NCBI GenBank assembly: GCA_036971475.1
Contig: JBAIZL010000006.1
Location: 98,312,728 to 98,376,727 of the forward strand
Source: Prosapia bicincta
Taxonomy: Eukaryota; Arthropoda; Insecta; Hemiptera; Cercopidae
DNA length: 64,000 nucleotides
Direction of reading: 5' to 3'
Each line of letters begins with the position of its first letter. Positions within the stretch are counted from its first letter, which is position 1. The position numbers and the translations under genes were made by a program. Shown piece after piece: positions 56,401 through 58,984 of this stretch. The notes under the pieces were generated by a model. The model saw only the letters and a list, made by a program, of their open reading frames with translations, had not been told where the DNA came from and did not search any database.

Positions 56401-58250
56401 GAATATTATCATTTTAATATGATAATGAATATGGTCATTAGAATAGTTTGTTGTTGTTTCTTTTTTCATCAGAACAGAAATTTTACACACAAAAATTTGT
56501 GCATATTTATATAGAGTTTTTGTTGATTGATACTTGAAATTCAATTTTTGAATGATATAATTTTCAAGATTCGTTAACCCATTGCGAATTTAATGTTAAG
56601 CATTCCGAACAACCCAGCATTTATAGCTGATTAATTCTGAATTCAGTACTAACAGCATTTAAACAGTGTTGCGCCAAATTATATTTTTTAATTGATTATC
56701 TAGCAGGTAAAGATTAATTCGTTGTATTTCGCTACAAAAATATTCTTTTTTTATACAAAAGAAATAAATACTATGAATTTGGTATCTTAGTTTGTTGTTT
56801 GTTAATTGATTGTTATTTTTAATCATAATTAGTAAAAACACATTTAGAGTTTCTTATAGTTTGAAGTTTGTGTTAGATTCTATGCTCCTGCTATTATTGT
56901 TTACTTCGGATGTAACAAAAAATACACTAATTTTCCATGTTGACACAGTTCAACACACAACAGACTTCAGCTACTGACCAACACCTAGTAACAACTGTAC
57001 TGAACAAGAAATTCCACTTGACATAAAAATTGATGGCGGGTCTATCATGTCTAGAACATCCGATACAAAGACAACTTATGGGCTGGGCAATAAATATCTA
57101 TTCTTAAATGTACTGCAAGTTTCAAGAGGTGATAAATATCCCATAGACAGCACAAATGTCTAGTCTTGTATGCGACATGTGGAAAAATAAACTCTCTTGG
57201 AGGGAACAAATAACAACGAGAATCTTAACGAACAACTGACGTTTGAATAACACTAAAGTGTCATGATTAGGAAATTTTGTCCATAGATCGCACTGGGTTG
57301 AAGCATAGTGGTTACTTCTTCTAACATTCAATAACAACTAATTATCCATTTCATATTTGTTAAACAATTTTATAACTAAAATAATTGTAAAAAAATATTT
57401 ACACCTATTAACATATTTAAAAAAATATTATTTGATTCCATCTCTACTAAAAACACTTCAGCATTTGTTATGTTACACTTGCCTAAAGTAGCACTTAGTT
57501 TTTGATTATTGAGGACGGCCGTTTTGGGAGATGTGTCCCAGATCGTAGCCCAGGTCAAACCGTAACTGACATCTCAGTTGTTTTAATTTTTTAAAATTAA
57601 TAATAACAATATATTTTAATTAACAATACATAAAGGCAACAGTATAGATCTAGTATCACTATGCCTACCACCCACTGCAGTTTCTAACTCACATTTGAAC
57701 GATAAAAGTAAGAGGTTGACCTAAATGAGCCGCCGACAAGTTAGTTATAACTGCTAGGAAGTCATTAAGAATCCTACTTTTATGTGTCCTGTCGTCCTGA
57801 GAACAAATTAGGATGGACATCAATATCTTTCATTTCAATAGGTTAGGTGTTACACTTGTCGAAAGCATGGAGATGATATAATATGGTAAAAAGAGTCAAG
57901 CAGGCTAACACATTCAAAAAAAAATATGTACAGGACGAAAATCATGACAAAATTATGTTGGACTGTATGCCTTCTAGCAACATTTTGTTTGGACAGGCTA
58001 GGTTCAATCATGGGATGTGATTGGATCAATGGAAATTATCCATTTAAAGAAAAATATCTAAAACATCATTAGGTTAATTAATTAATGTACAGTGGAAACC
58101 TTTTTTTTTGTATTCAGGAGGAATGCAGGAATTGGTCTAAGCTCAACACGTTTAGGTAGCTCAAAACGAGGCTCCATTCCTACAGATGATGGCCCAGCAA
58201 TCAACAATTCGGATGAAGCTTTGGATACAGATGAGAATGCAGCTTCTTAA
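561..58250 (+). CDS. zip: Non-muscle myosin II heavy chain, neck and tail exons (5'-partial gene)
   Basis: Conventional myosin II heavy chain, the actin-based motor of cytokinesis, cell-shape change and cortical tension. It dimerises through its coiled-coil tail and assembles into bipolar filaments with essential and regulatory light chains. Twenty exons join in one frame with GT/AG borders and matching phases to give 1178 residues. These comprise an IQ motif ([12 protein letters not shown], residues 1-12), the head-rod junction [14 protein letters not shown] (about 38-51), roughly 1080 residues of uninterrupted heptad coiled coil, and a Ser/Thr/acid-rich non-helical tailpiece ending in ENAAS. 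The junction sequence and the tailpiece identify non-muscle rather than striated-muscle myosin, and recalled fly zipper matches along the whole tail. Segments: 561-698, 2956-3170, 3984-4107, 7270-7416, 8301-8483, 12626-12749, 14500-14708, 16263-16391, 16850-17293, 17798-17899, 19693-19878, 22000-22194, 24729-24893, 25656-25865, 28412-28629, 30264-30406, 33951-34140, 38001-38118, 47548-47711, optional 49257-49310, 58118-58250. Motor-domain exons lie upstream of the window. Family assignment is very secure; exact borders are by eye. Confidence 0.95.
699..2955 (+). other. zip: zip intron with old transposon debris
   Basis: AT-rich intron. The part around 2030-2470 reads on the minus strand as fragments of a mariner-like transposase (separate entry). 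The region 860-1800 has several TTAA-type motifs and minus-strand fragments that might be piggyBac debris, but nothing I can defend. Confidence 0.5.
2030..2470 (-). pseudogene. Decayed mariner-like transposase fragment
   Basis: Minus-strand reading contains [19 protein letters not shown] followed by NTMIAGDKS, resembling the mariner segment that ends in the first catalytic aspartate (GDESW in intact copies). Further upstream on that strand, [11 protein letters not shown] resembles the N-terminal FEWHKRFK motif. Frames are broken by several stops and shifts. No terminal repeats were found. Very old copy; assignment is moderate to weak. Confidence 0.35.
2956..3170 (+). CDS. zip: zip exon 2 of window: start of the S2 coiled coil
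   Basis: 215 nt, phase 0 in and phase 2 out. It starts [14 protein letters not shown], the conserved beginning of the S2 rod right after the head-rod junction, and ends AEAEEMRIR with donor CAG|GTGGGT. The heptad pattern is continuous. Reading on past 3170 leads into intron sequence with a stop, which supports the splice. Confidence 0.93.
3984..4107 (+). CDS. zip: zip exon 3 of window: S2 coiled coil
   Basis: 124 nt, phase 2 in and phase 0 out, completing the split Arg codon of the previous exon. It reads [19 protein letters not shown], then an acidic EEEEER stretch, and ends KKKLQLNIQ. Acceptor is TTTATAG and donor CAG|GTAATT. The acidic cluster is typical of myosin II proximal S2. Confidence 0.92.
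4247..5668 (-). mobile_element. Tigger/pogo-like element relic with a nested LINE fragment
   Basis: The left end starts CAGTAGACTCATGATCATCC and the right end reversed starts CAGTAGATTATCCTCAG, a Tigger/pogo-style terminal inverted repeat after TA on the left. On the minus strand near 5200-5290 one frame reads [18 protein letters not shown], like the CENP-B/Tigger helix-turn-helix N-terminus (EKLEIIK...). The copy is decayed with multiple stops, and a LINE fragment (4329-4954) sits inside. The right TA duplication is not intact. Confidence 0.45.
4329..4954 (+). pseudogene. Non-LTR retrotransposon fragment: RNase H and C-terminal region
   Basis: It reads [15 protein letters not shown] (RNase H active-site DS) and, after a one-base frame change, [20 protein letters not shown], the HxGIxGNExAD motif of LINE RNase H domains. 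It continues through a TAA to [20 protein letters not shown] and [10 protein letters not shown], the conserved C-terminal Cys/His motif of Jockey/R1/I-type elements. No RT domain is present. It is truncated and broken by at least one frameshift and one stop. Confidence 0.7.
7270..7416 (+). CDS. zip: zip exon 4 of window: S2 coiled coil
   Basis: 49 codons, phase 0/0. It starts [20 protein letters not shown], nearly invariant in myosin II rods, and ends QKLSKERK. The acceptor follows a run of seven T (TTTTTTTAG) and the donor is AAG|GTAATA. Confidence 0.93.
7417..8300 (+). other. zip: zip intron, nothing recognised
   Basis: AT-rich, no open frame of note, no terminal repeats seen. Confidence 0.5.
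8301..8483 (+). CDS. zip: zip exon 5 of window: S2 coiled coil
   Basis: 61 codons, phase 0/0. It begins [20 protein letters not shown] and ends RTKRKVETE at donor GAA|GTATGT. The [20 protein letters not shown] core is a hallmark of the non-muscle/smooth S2 region. An acceptor ATTCAG precedes it. Confidence 0.93.
9251..10550 (+). mobile_element. Complete mariner (DD34D) transposon, inactive
   Basis: 1300 bp with about 28-bp terminal inverted repeats beginning CGAGGGCTGTTTTTT and a TA duplication on both sides (9249-9250, 10551-10552). It contains one broken mariner transposase gene. It inserted into an older piggyBac-like element. The well-preserved ends mean it could still be mobilised in trans if an active relative exists; that is inference. 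Confidence 0.9.
9393..10452 (+). pseudogene. mariner transposase, two frameshifts
   Basis: Starts [20 protein letters not shown] with an N-terminal helix-turn-helix. The frame shifts by one lost base near 9480 (AAEI then R(M)KRVYGE) and again near 9810-9830, where about ten bases are missing before [17 protein letters not shown]. All three catalytic positions remain: GDETW, HDNARPH and [13 protein letters not shown]. The spacing between the second and third Asp is 34 residues, the mariner DD34D signature. It ends GDYVEK stop. About 350 residues when intact; no functional protein now. Confidence 0.9.
11077..11226 (-). pseudogene. Cys-rich transposase C-terminus (piggyBac-like)
   Basis: 50 codons on the minus strand with the pattern CSARWC then [20 protein letters not shown] and HLWRPKG, ending KKRAAE stop. 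The paired CxxC with a following H resembles the C-terminal zinc-binding domain of piggyBac-type transposases; one expected Cys appears as Tyr or Trp. The remainder of the transposase is not readable. Confidence 0.45.
12626..12749 (+). CDS. zip: zip exon 6 of window: coiled coil
   Basis: 124 nt, phase 0 in and phase 1 out. It starts [19 protein letters not shown] and ends [10 protein letters not shown], with acceptor TTTATAG and donor GCTG|GTAATT. The split Gly codon is completed by the exon at 14500. The long upstream intron (8484-12625) contains nested transposons. Confidence 0.92.
12750..14499 (+). other. zip: zip intron with one mariner relic
   Basis: Outside 12985-13600 the sequence is AT-rich and shows no genes. 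Confidence 0.5.
12985..13600 (+). pseudogene. Old mariner transposase relic
   Basis: Fragments on the + strand in shifting frames: [18 protein letters not shown] and VSMEW (mariner TGDETWVHHYTPE-type block), [28 protein letters not shown] (second catalytic region), and [10 protein letters not shown] with [14 protein letters not shown] (third catalytic region). There are numerous stops. No terminal repeats recognised. It is a different, much older lineage than the copies at 9251 and 26828. Confidence 0.6.
14500..14708 (+). CDS. zip: zip exon 7 of window: coiled coil
   Basis: 209 nt, phase 1 in and phase 0 out. It reads [20 protein letters not shown], continues through [20 protein letters not shown], one of the most conserved blocks of non-muscle myosin rods, and ends RTKREQ|GTAAGA. 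Acceptor is CTGAATAG. Confidence 0.94.
14709..16262 (+). other. zip: zip intron, nothing recognised
   Basis: AT-rich. Open frames at 15334-15552 and 15984-16169 are low-complexity or without coding signals. I see no repeat or RNA gene. Confidence 0.5.
16263..16391 (+). CDS. zip: zip exon 8 of window: coiled coil
   Basis: 43 codons, phase 0/0. It starts [20 protein letters not shown], contains MRHKHSQEL (conserved), and ends NEQLEQLKK at donor AAG|GTACTA. Acceptor is TTTGATTAG. Confidence 0.93.
16392..16849 (+). other. zip: zip intron, nothing recognised
   Basis: Short AT-rich intron without features. Confidence 0.6.
16850..17293 (+). CDS. zip: zip exon 9 of window: largest rod exon
   Basis: 148 codons, phase 0/0, the longest exon in the window. 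It starts [20 protein letters not shown] and ends [19 protein letters not shown]. The conserved [20 protein letters not shown] segment aligns with the matching myosin II rod region without gaps that I can see. Alanine-rich heptads ([14 protein letters not shown]) are normal here. Confidence 0.95.
17294..17797 (+). other. zip: zip intron, nothing recognised
   Basis: Short AT-rich intron without features. Confidence 0.6.
17798..17899 (+). CDS. zip: zip exon 10 of window: coiled coil
   Basis: 34 codons, phase 0/0, starting [20 protein letters not shown] and ending VRKKNLK at donor AAG|GTATGT. It is short, but frame and heptad register carry through from exon 9 and into the exon at 19693. The segment aligns with a more variable part of the rod. 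Confidence 0.9.
17900..19692 (+). other. zip: zip intron, nothing recognised
   Basis: AT-rich. No terminal repeats or coding remnants that I can support. Confidence 0.5.
19693..19878 (+). CDS. zip: zip exon 11 of window: coiled coil
   Basis: 62 codons, phase 0/0. It begins [20 protein letters not shown] and ends [22 protein letters not shown]. The [20 protein letters not shown] block and the NFDK(V/I)LAEEK ending are strongly conserved in myosin II. Acceptor is TTTATCAG. Confidence 0.94.
19879..21999 (+). other. zip: zip intron, nothing firmly recognised
   Basis: AT-rich with a long T run near 21560. A TTAACCCACTGC motif at 21444 resembles a piggyBac-type end but has no convincing partner. 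Confidence 0.45.
22000..22194 (+). CDS. zip: zip exon 12 of window: coiled coil
   Basis: 65 codons, phase 0/0. It begins [20 protein letters not shown], includes the conserved [13 protein letters not shown], and ends [15 protein letters not shown], a consensus donor. Acceptor is CTTCATTAG. Confidence 0.94.
22195..24728 (+). other. zip: zip intron with one TTAA element
   Basis: Apart from 22457-23640 the intron is AT-rich and empty of recognisable features. Confidence 0.5.
22457..23640. mobile_element. piggyBac-like non-autonomous TTAA element
   Basis: TTAA on both sides (22457-22460, 23637-23640) with imperfect inverted ends: left TTAAGACGTTTAGCACAG, right reversed TTAACACATTCAGCACGG (13 of 18 match). 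The motif CACCGGCATGCTCT occurs near both ends (about 22481 and 23451), a typical subterminal repeat. No transposase is readable in 1.18 kb, so it is probably a MITE-like derivative. Confidence 0.5.
24729..24893 (+). CDS. zip: zip exon 13 of window: coiled coil
   Basis: 55 codons, phase 0/0. It starts [20 protein letters not shown] and contains the very conserved [20 protein letters not shown]. It ends [16 protein letters not shown], with acceptor TTATTTAG. Confidence 0.95.
24894..25655 (+). other. zip: zip intron, nothing recognised
   Basis: Very AT-rich, no features. Confidence 0.6.
25656..25865 (+). CDS. zip: zip exon 14 of window: coiled coil
   Basis: 70 codons, phase 0/0. It starts [20 protein letters not shown] and ends [17 protein letters not shown]. 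It includes [20 protein letters not shown], a myosin II signature. Acceptor is CCTTTCAG. Confidence 0.95.
26828..28028 (+). mobile_element. mariner transposon with internal deletion
   Basis: 1201 bp; inverted ends match for about 28 bp (left CAAGGGCTATTCAGAAAGTA, right reversed CGAGGGCAATTCAGAAAGTA) with TA on both sides (26826-26827, 28029-28030). It carries a mariner transposase gene that lost its catalytic centre. The ends differ from those of the 9251 copy, so it is a separate mariner subfamily. Confidence 0.9.
26991..27929 (+). pseudogene. mariner transposase lacking the 2nd and 3rd catalytic Asp
   Basis: Starts [20 protein letters not shown]. In-frame TGA codons occur where Trp (after VRK) and Arg (KNG-TDVHDE) are expected. 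A long open stretch follows: [14 protein letters not shown], then [20 protein letters not shown] and the first catalytic block [11 protein letters not shown]. After RHRGKLT the sequence jumps directly to LFPRIKTWL. The HDNARPH and [10 protein letters not shown] blocks are missing, about 43 residues deleted in frame. Another TGA precedes [20 protein letters not shown]. It ends GDYVEK stop. It cannot be catalytic. Confidence 0.88.
28412..28629 (+). CDS. zip: zip exon 15 of window: coiled coil
   Basis: 218 nt, phase 0 in and phase 2 out. It starts [20 protein letters not shown] and ends EISSNANKG with donor GG|GTAAGT. The [15 protein letters not shown] block is conserved in the assembly-competent part of the rod. 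Acceptor is TTGTTTTACAG. Confidence 0.94.
29297..29326 (+). repeat. (CA)n microsatellite
   Basis: About 13 CA repeats with CG interruptions, immediately left of the Tigger-like element. Confidence 0.9.
29339..30052 (-). mobile_element. Internally deleted Tigger-like element
   Basis: Inverted ends: left TATAGTAGAACTCCAATTAT, right reversed TATGGTAGAACTCTAATTAT, with TA at both borders. Minus-strand remnants of the CENP-B-type DNA-binding domain are readable: [13 protein letters not shown] and DIKG, then [20 protein letters not shown] and GNF (compare G.P(I/L)SG..L.EKA..LA in Tigger/jerky proteins). The DDE domain is absent, so this is a non-autonomous copy. Confidence 0.6.
30264..30406 (+). 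CDS. zip: zip exon 16 of window: coiled coil
   Basis: 143 nt, phase 2 in and phase 1 out. It reads [20 protein letters not shown], includes [20 protein letters not shown], and ends IEQLTT. Acceptor is CATACAG and donor ACAG|GTAAAG. EEEQSN(S/A)E is highly conserved in non-muscle myosins. Confidence 0.94.
31888..31906 (+). repeat. (TC)n microsatellite
   Basis: About nine TC units directly before CAGGGTGGCC, the start of a possible hAT-like end. Confidence 0.85.
31906..33240. mobile_element. Possible hAT-like element, right end unclear
   Basis: CAGGGTGGCCACCAATTG followed by GGGAATT/GGGGAAAA motifs resembles the 5' end of hAT-like elements and the element at 52601. Near 33150-33240 the minus strand reads [20 protein letters not shown] and [11 protein letters not shown], a basic coil of unknown family. 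I could not find a matching inverted right end, and the 81-bp array begins where it would be expected. Weak call. Confidence 0.3.
33249..33572 (+). repeat. 81-bp tandem repeat, four copies
   Basis: Starts GTAAAGTCACTAAATCACAG; period exactly 81 (copies start at 33249, 33330, 33411, 33492). Copies 1 and 3 carry ATTATCCACTAT, copies 2 and 4 carry ATTCTATACTAT, so the array is two copies of a 162-bp dimer. Since 81 is a multiple of three, the array stays open and yields a repetitive spurious 142-codon frame (33167-33595). Confidence 0.95.
33951..34140 (+). CDS. zip: zip exon 17 of window: coiled coil / assembly region
   Basis: 190 nt, phase 1 in and phase 2 out. It starts [20 protein letters not shown] and ends [12 protein letters not shown](K) at donor [25 protein letters not shown] matches the conserved distal rod that contributes to filament assembly. 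Acceptor is AATGTTGCAG. Confidence 0.94.
34527..34600 (+). repeat. (TC)n microsatellite tracts
   Basis: Two long TC tracts separated by about 20 bp (ACTAGAGCGGGTTCGATACT), inside the hAT element; their reverse translates as Arg-Glu repeats. Confidence 0.9.
34981..35392 (+). pseudogene. hAT transposase C-terminal (dimerisation) fragment
   Basis: Open from [10 protein letters not shown], containing [20 protein letters not shown] and [13 protein letters not shown], the hAT-C dimerisation motif (E...YL..P......D...WW......P.L...A..YL). After NVFKCL a one-base slip gives [13 protein letters not shown] stop, the usual hAT terminus. The catalytic and BED zinc-finger parts are missing. Confidence 0.7.
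38001..38118 (+). CDS. zip: zip exon 18 of window: distal rod
   Basis: 118 nt, phase 2 in and phase 0 out. It starts [20 protein letters not shown] and ends [24 protein letters not shown](Y/H)KEQ is a diagnostic distal-rod block. Acceptor is TTTGTGTTCAG. The following intron is the one carrying the giant palindrome and the minisatellite. Confidence 0.94.
38433..38481 (+). repeat. (AT)n microsatellite, left of the palindrome
   Basis: About 49 bp of AT with one GT break. A matching (AT)n tract begins right after the other palindrome border at 43331, so the Penelope-like insertion went into, or copied, an AT tract. Confidence 0.9.
38594..38636 (-). ncRNA. Hammerhead-like fold at the Penelope ORF end (left arm)
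   Basis: Exact mirror of the fold at 43224-43266, read on the minus strand: same stems, same deviating core, same overlap with the stop codon of the left-arm ORF. Confidence 0.5.
38632..40917 (-). CDS. Penelope-like reverse transcriptase with GIY-YIG nuclease (left arm)
   Basis: 761 residues from the Met of MKTFDTLTP, the first Met inside the arm; an in-frame extension to 40965 crosses the junction into the other arm's antisense and is probably artificial. Same domains as the right-arm copy: DKTNTPVI (about 177), [18 protein letters not shown] (about 253), [11 protein letters not shown] (about 322), [10 protein letters not shown] (about 382), catalytic YVDD (about 421), and C-terminal GIY-YIG with [20 protein letters not shown] (about 628). 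No stop or shift. It differs from the right copy by Tyr in place of Cys (HEITNYENN). Penelope-like proteins reverse-transcribe their RNA at a nick cut by GIY-YIG. Probably intact or only recently inactive. Confidence 0.9.
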   Translation of the reverse strand: MKTFDTLTPIIHEKIQQIIIKHKTNTINRQNKKIENLSKQLNLKNSLKNSLAPIHSSKQQHNLKNSPEPTHTSNNNKFINLTKTEFTEKEKIIITNSFKYNLPNFNKKQIIKNLIVDTESNIHKITHQNTEHIRNNINNKINLIKTEKNKKTEQYINKKEIMKLREKLENNDYLILKSDKTNTPVIIENTKYIDSMTNYIKENKYEQIPDPTNKYLITIKNLIVTHRNTLNYNNKLKYHTRLYPFKPCAPVLSGIPKIHKPNTPFRPLINFTTAPSYIIAKILDKILRSKIHINNTYNIKNGYELINKIKTIKTNSNTKIISYDITNMYPSIPIEETIEIIKNKLIHNNEKSNIIDSIITLTKHICNQNYFQFNNKYYKQTTGLPMGSPISSVMSEIYLQHFEQIIIKPIINTHNILLWTRYVDDILVIYQPTIHNEHLIILNKLNTYNENIQFTVETEINRTINFLDITLNINDNKIETTVYRKPTSNNTTIHYKSNHPWTHKINTYSNMINKAIKYTQDNKQKLNEELDNITKIAIENGYNKHIIKNIYNKFTKKPNLNTTLQPEHENNKNKKIYLKYKYTNNKIEKITNIYNKEYYTPTYKPNNKIIKYLSNKNHITNSENHNLSGIYKITCNNCNAFYIGKTSRTFKIRFEEHYRAFKNKNSKVSNVAAHLISHKHEITNYENNLTILEINNNPIELNSLEKYHIYKNIHNNLMNLQTTYTEDILYRNLIHTDQEIVRVTSTNTGFTDIASTAENNQ
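40943..43228 (+). CDS. Penelope-like reverse transcriptase with GIY-YIG nuclease (right arm)
   Basis: 761 residues starting at [15 protein letters not shown], ending AENNQ stop. The RT core is complete: fingers/palm motifs [15 protein letters not shown] and [11 protein letters not shown], primer-grip region [24 protein letters not shown] with both catalytic Asp, and INFLDITL. A linker leads to CxxC (TCNNCNAF) within the GIY-YIG domain, with the conserved Arg (FKIRFEEH) and later His. The composition is very rich in Asn, Lys and Ile because the DNA is AT-rich. The stop codon lies inside a hammerhead-like fold (43224-43266). A usual N-terminal part may be missing because the arm is truncated at the palindrome centre. 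Confidence 0.92.
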   Translation: MKTFDTLTPIIHEKIQQIIIKHKTNTINRQNKKIENLSKQLNLKNSLKNSLAPIHSSKQQHNLKNSPEPTHTSNNNKFINLTKTEFTEKEKIIITNSFKYNLPNFNKKQIIKNLIVDTESNIHKITHQNTEHIRNNINNKINLIKTEKNKKTEQYINKKEIMKLREKLENNDYLILKSDKTNTPVIIENTKYIDSMTNYIKENKYEQIPDPTNKYLITIKNLIVTHRNTLNYNNKLKYHTRLYPFKPCAPVLSGIPKIHKPNTPFRPLINFTTAPSYIIAKILDKILRSKIHINNTYNIKNGYELINKIKTIKTNSNTKIISYDITNMYPSIPIEETIEIIKNKLIHNNEKSNIIDSIITLTKHICNQNYFQFNNKYYKQTTGLPMGSPISSVMSEIYLQHFEQIIIKPIINTHNILLWTRYVDDILVIYQPTIHNEHLIILNKLNTYNENIQFTVETEINRTINFLDITLNINDNKIETTVYRKPTSNNTTIHYKSNHPWTHKINTYSNMINKAIKYTQDNKQKLNEELDNITKIAIENGYNKHIIKNIYNKFTKKPNLNTTLQPEHENNKNKKIYLKYKYTNNKIEKITNIYNKEYYTPTYKPNNKIIKYLSNKNHITNSENHNLSGIYKITCNNCNAFYIGKTSRTFKIRFEEHYRAFKNKNSKVSNVAAHLISHKHEITNCENNLTILEINNNPIELNSLEKYHIYKNIHNNLMNLQTTYTEDILYRNLIHTDQEIVRVTSTNTGFTDIASTAENNQ
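43224..43266 (+). ncRNA. Hammerhead-like fold at the Penelope ORF end (right arm)
   Basis: Stem I AGTGAT (43224-43229) with ATCACT (43261-43266); core TCGACAA at 43230-43236 where CUGANGA is expected; T; stem II GGTC-AAA-GACC (43238-43248); GAAA (43249-43252); short stem III GG-TG-CC; then TC as the UH cleavage dinucleotide at 43259-43260. All three helices and GAAA fit a type I hammerhead, but three core bases deviate (including the critical G8), so self-cleavage is doubtful. The ORF stop TGA (43226-43228) is within stem I. Confidence 0.5.
44856..47190 (+). repeat. 50-bp minisatellite, about 47 copies
   Basis: Unit of exactly 50 bp, e.g. starting ACAACAGTGTGAAGAACCTT. Variants differ at linked positions: AGTGTG or AGTCTA, CTTTAG or CTTGAG, AACCTCATT or AACTGCATT, and TACACAAC or TACCCAAC. 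Units carrying TGC are mostly followed by CCCAAC-AGTCTA, giving a 150-bp (sometimes 200-bp) higher-order period through the middle of the array, while the first and last units are irregular. It is not coding, and there are no spacers. Confidence 0.97.
47548..47711 (+). CDS. zip: zip exon 19 of window: end of the coiled coil
   Basis: 164 nt, phase 0 in and phase 2 out. It starts [20 protein letters not shown] and ends NNLKNKLR at donor CAG|GTAATG. The acceptor is unusual: CTGTTGAAG with almost no pyrimidine tract. A stronger TTTTGCAG at 47521-47527 would add 20 nt, break the frame and meet a TGA, so homology forces the weak site. Confidence 0.9.
47712..49256 (+). other. zip: zip intron before the cassette exon
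   Basis: AT-rich with a G8 run near 48113. No recognisable element; pyrimidine-rich stretches near 48120-48140 and 48480-48530 are the only compositional features. Confidence 0.5.
49257..49310 (+). CDS. zip: Candidate 54-nt cassette exon at the start of the tailpiece
   Basis: This small segment has a good acceptor (TTAATTTTCTGTAG) and a consensus donor (AGG|GTAAGT), is exactly 54 nt long, and has phase 2 on both sides, matching the flanking exons. Inclusion adds [18 protein letters not shown] between KNKLR and RNAGIGLSS; skipping also gives a perfect join. There is no stop in frame. It lies exactly where the rod becomes the non-helical tailpiece, the site of the SM1/SM2-type isoform difference in vertebrate smooth-muscle myosin. 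Alternative use is an inference with no transcript support. The Ser/Thr/Pro-rich peptide would break the helix and could alter phosphorylation or assembly. Confidence 0.6.
50103..50148 (-). ncRNA. Inverted second hammerhead of the mini element (candidate)
   Basis: Minus-strand copy of the same motif: stem I, CTGAGGA core, GAAA and UA are all retained. Stem II has one G-U change (GACGGC) and the stem III pair becomes C-A (GCATA), so it is likely weaker than the + strand copy. Confidence 0.5.
50182..50227 (+). ncRNA. Hammerhead ribozyme, type I, minimal stem III (candidate)
   Basis: Stem I TTTCA (50182-50186) with TGAAA (50223-50227); core CTGAGGA (50187-50193) matching CUGANGA exactly; one extra T; stem II GACGAC-AAATTA-GTCGTT (50195-50212); GAAA (50213-50216); one-pair stem III C-GC-G (50217-50220); T16.1 and A17 (50221-50222), predicting cleavage after 50222. 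Every invariant core base is present. The tiny stem III suggests activity as a dimer, as reported for other Penelope/retrozyme hammerheads. Confidence 0.65.
51404..52584 (+). pseudogene. IS630/mariner-type transposase, one frameshift near the end
   Basis: Open for 339 residues from [15 protein letters not shown] helix-turn-helix region reads [20 protein letters not shown]. Catalytic-type blocks are [21 protein letters not shown] (first Asp), FQQDGATSH (second) and [20 protein letters not shown] (third). Two oddities: the third block has Glu where Asp is usual in these arthropod proteins (P(L/C)DFFLWG), and the WPPR that normally precedes SPDL is missing, an apparent 12-nt in-frame deletion. 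One lost base after GN shifts the frame at about 52410; the tail continues [20 protein letters not shown] to a stop at 52582-52584. Confidence 0.82.
52601..53774 (+). mobile_element. hAT-like element nested in the IS630-type transposon
   Basis: Ends CAGGGTGTCTAGT and inverse, with ATAGC on both sides (52596-52600, 53775-53779), a 5-bp duplication. G/A-rich GGGAAAA motifs are repeated just inside both ends. The terminal 55 bp are tandemly duplicated at the right (from 53664 and from 53719), so the element has two successive right ends. It contains a decayed transposase (53173-53563). Confidence 0.7.
53173..53563 (+). pseudogene. Fragment of a hAT-like transposase
   Basis: After a broken start ([20 protein letters not shown], then a shift), an open frame reads [60 protein letters not shown] and [11 protein letters not shown]. 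The GFDES block, followed by a strand-rich RYWD...RYF segment, resembles the start of the RNase H-like catalytic fold in a widespread family of animal hAT-like proteins. The remaining catalytic parts are absent. Assignment to hAT is from pattern memory only. Confidence 0.5.
54462..55409 (+). mobile_element. Tigger/jerky-type element relic
   Basis: 948 bp between TA dinucleotides. Ends: left CAGTGAAGTCTCAAAAATCC, right reversed CTGTAGAGTCTCAGTAATTC, the CAGT(A)GAGTCTC-type termini of Tigger elements. Transposase remnants lie within (separate entry). Confidence 0.65.
54810..55245 (+). pseudogene. Tigger/jerky-like transposase C-terminal relic
   Basis: Reads [20 protein letters not shown] (the AWxxI...TL..SW..L motif after the DDE domain) and [17 protein letters not shown], then stops. 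It resumes near 55110 with [20 protein letters not shown] and [12 protein letters not shown], the conserved C-terminal Arg-rich/KTI.DFF motif of Tigger proteins. The catalytic part is not recognisable. Confidence 0.6.
58118..58250 (+). CDS. zip: zip last coding exon: non-helical tailpiece and stop
   Basis: 133 nt, phase 2 in, ending at TAA 58248-58250. It reads [20 protein letters not shown] and then an acidic stretch ending [20 protein letters not shown] is conserved in insect tailpieces. SDEALDTDE has the look of an acidic-directed (casein kinase 2-like) phosphorylation site, which in vertebrate non-muscle myosins controls filament turnover; that role here is inferred. Acceptor is TTTTTGTATTCAG. 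A GTAAGT follows 19 nt after the stop. Confidence 0.93.
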
Positions 58251-58269
58251 AGTGCCAACCATATTGTTG
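58251..58269 (+). other. zip: Start of the zip 3'UTR, with a probable 3'UTR intron donor
   Basis: The 19 nt after the stop end in TTG|GTAAGT, a consensus donor at 58270, so the 3'UTR is probably split by an intron. Because the stop is under 50 nt from this junction, nonsense-mediated decay would not be expected. Candidate acceptors are TGTATTTTCAG (exon from 58692) and CTGTTGCAG (exon from 60369). Confidence 0.5.
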
Positions 58270-58984
58270 GTAAGTTATTTTATATTAAAAGTTAGTTAAT
58301 TGGTAATAACTAATTGTTTTAGCTGTGTGTGTTTGTGCATACATACATATATACAAAAAAAAGGGTTTTATGCAAGTGTTTCAAACACAGATTTCTGAAA
58401 ACAGTAATGGCAATATAAATTCATTTTTCAAAGAAAAACTAATCTTAAAGTTTATTTTTCAAATTGGAGAAAAATATCAACTTACATTATATATATCTAA
58501 GTACGGTATTTTTTTTTTTTTTTTTGGTAAATGGTTGAGTTTGAAATATAACTAAATATTTTTAACTACTAAATTTGAAAAATAAACTGCAAGATTATAT
58601 TGGAGTTTTTGTTTTAAAGTTTAATTATATTGCCTTATTTTCAGGGCTCCAAATTTCAAATGCTTACATAACCTTTCTTTTGTATTTTCAGGAATGAATT
58701 ACAAATTATTGTACACTTAAAATGACGAAATATCAAGAGGTATCATTTATACTGTACAAGCAGAGTACCCGTCCTTCGTACTGGGTAGACGAATATTTGT
58801 ATTGATTTAATTTCTATTTGGGTTGAATTTAATTTACTGAAATTAAATCCCAATAAATATATAAACTATAGTTTATATACCTACCGTTAAGGGAGTTTCC
58901 AAGGCCAGTGGAGTGGTGCCATAACGGAATTTCTAATTAAAAATAGGCCTATGTGAAAACCAGGGACCCTAAGAATGTCCATGT

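Larger units (their letters stand above)
49311..58117 (+). other. zip: zip intron (8.8 kb) with nested transposons
   Basis: Outside the listed elements, 50601-51367 and 55410-58117 are AT-rich without recognisable features. TTAACCCATTGC near 56575 looks like a piggyBac-type end without a partner. Confidence 0.5.

Noticed and set aside
561..58250. Striated-muscle myosin heavy chain (Mhc)
   Set aside because: The neck/rod junction [14 protein letters not shown], the [14 protein letters not shown] block and the tailpiece are those of non-muscle myosin, and the mutually exclusive exon clusters of insect Mhc are absent.
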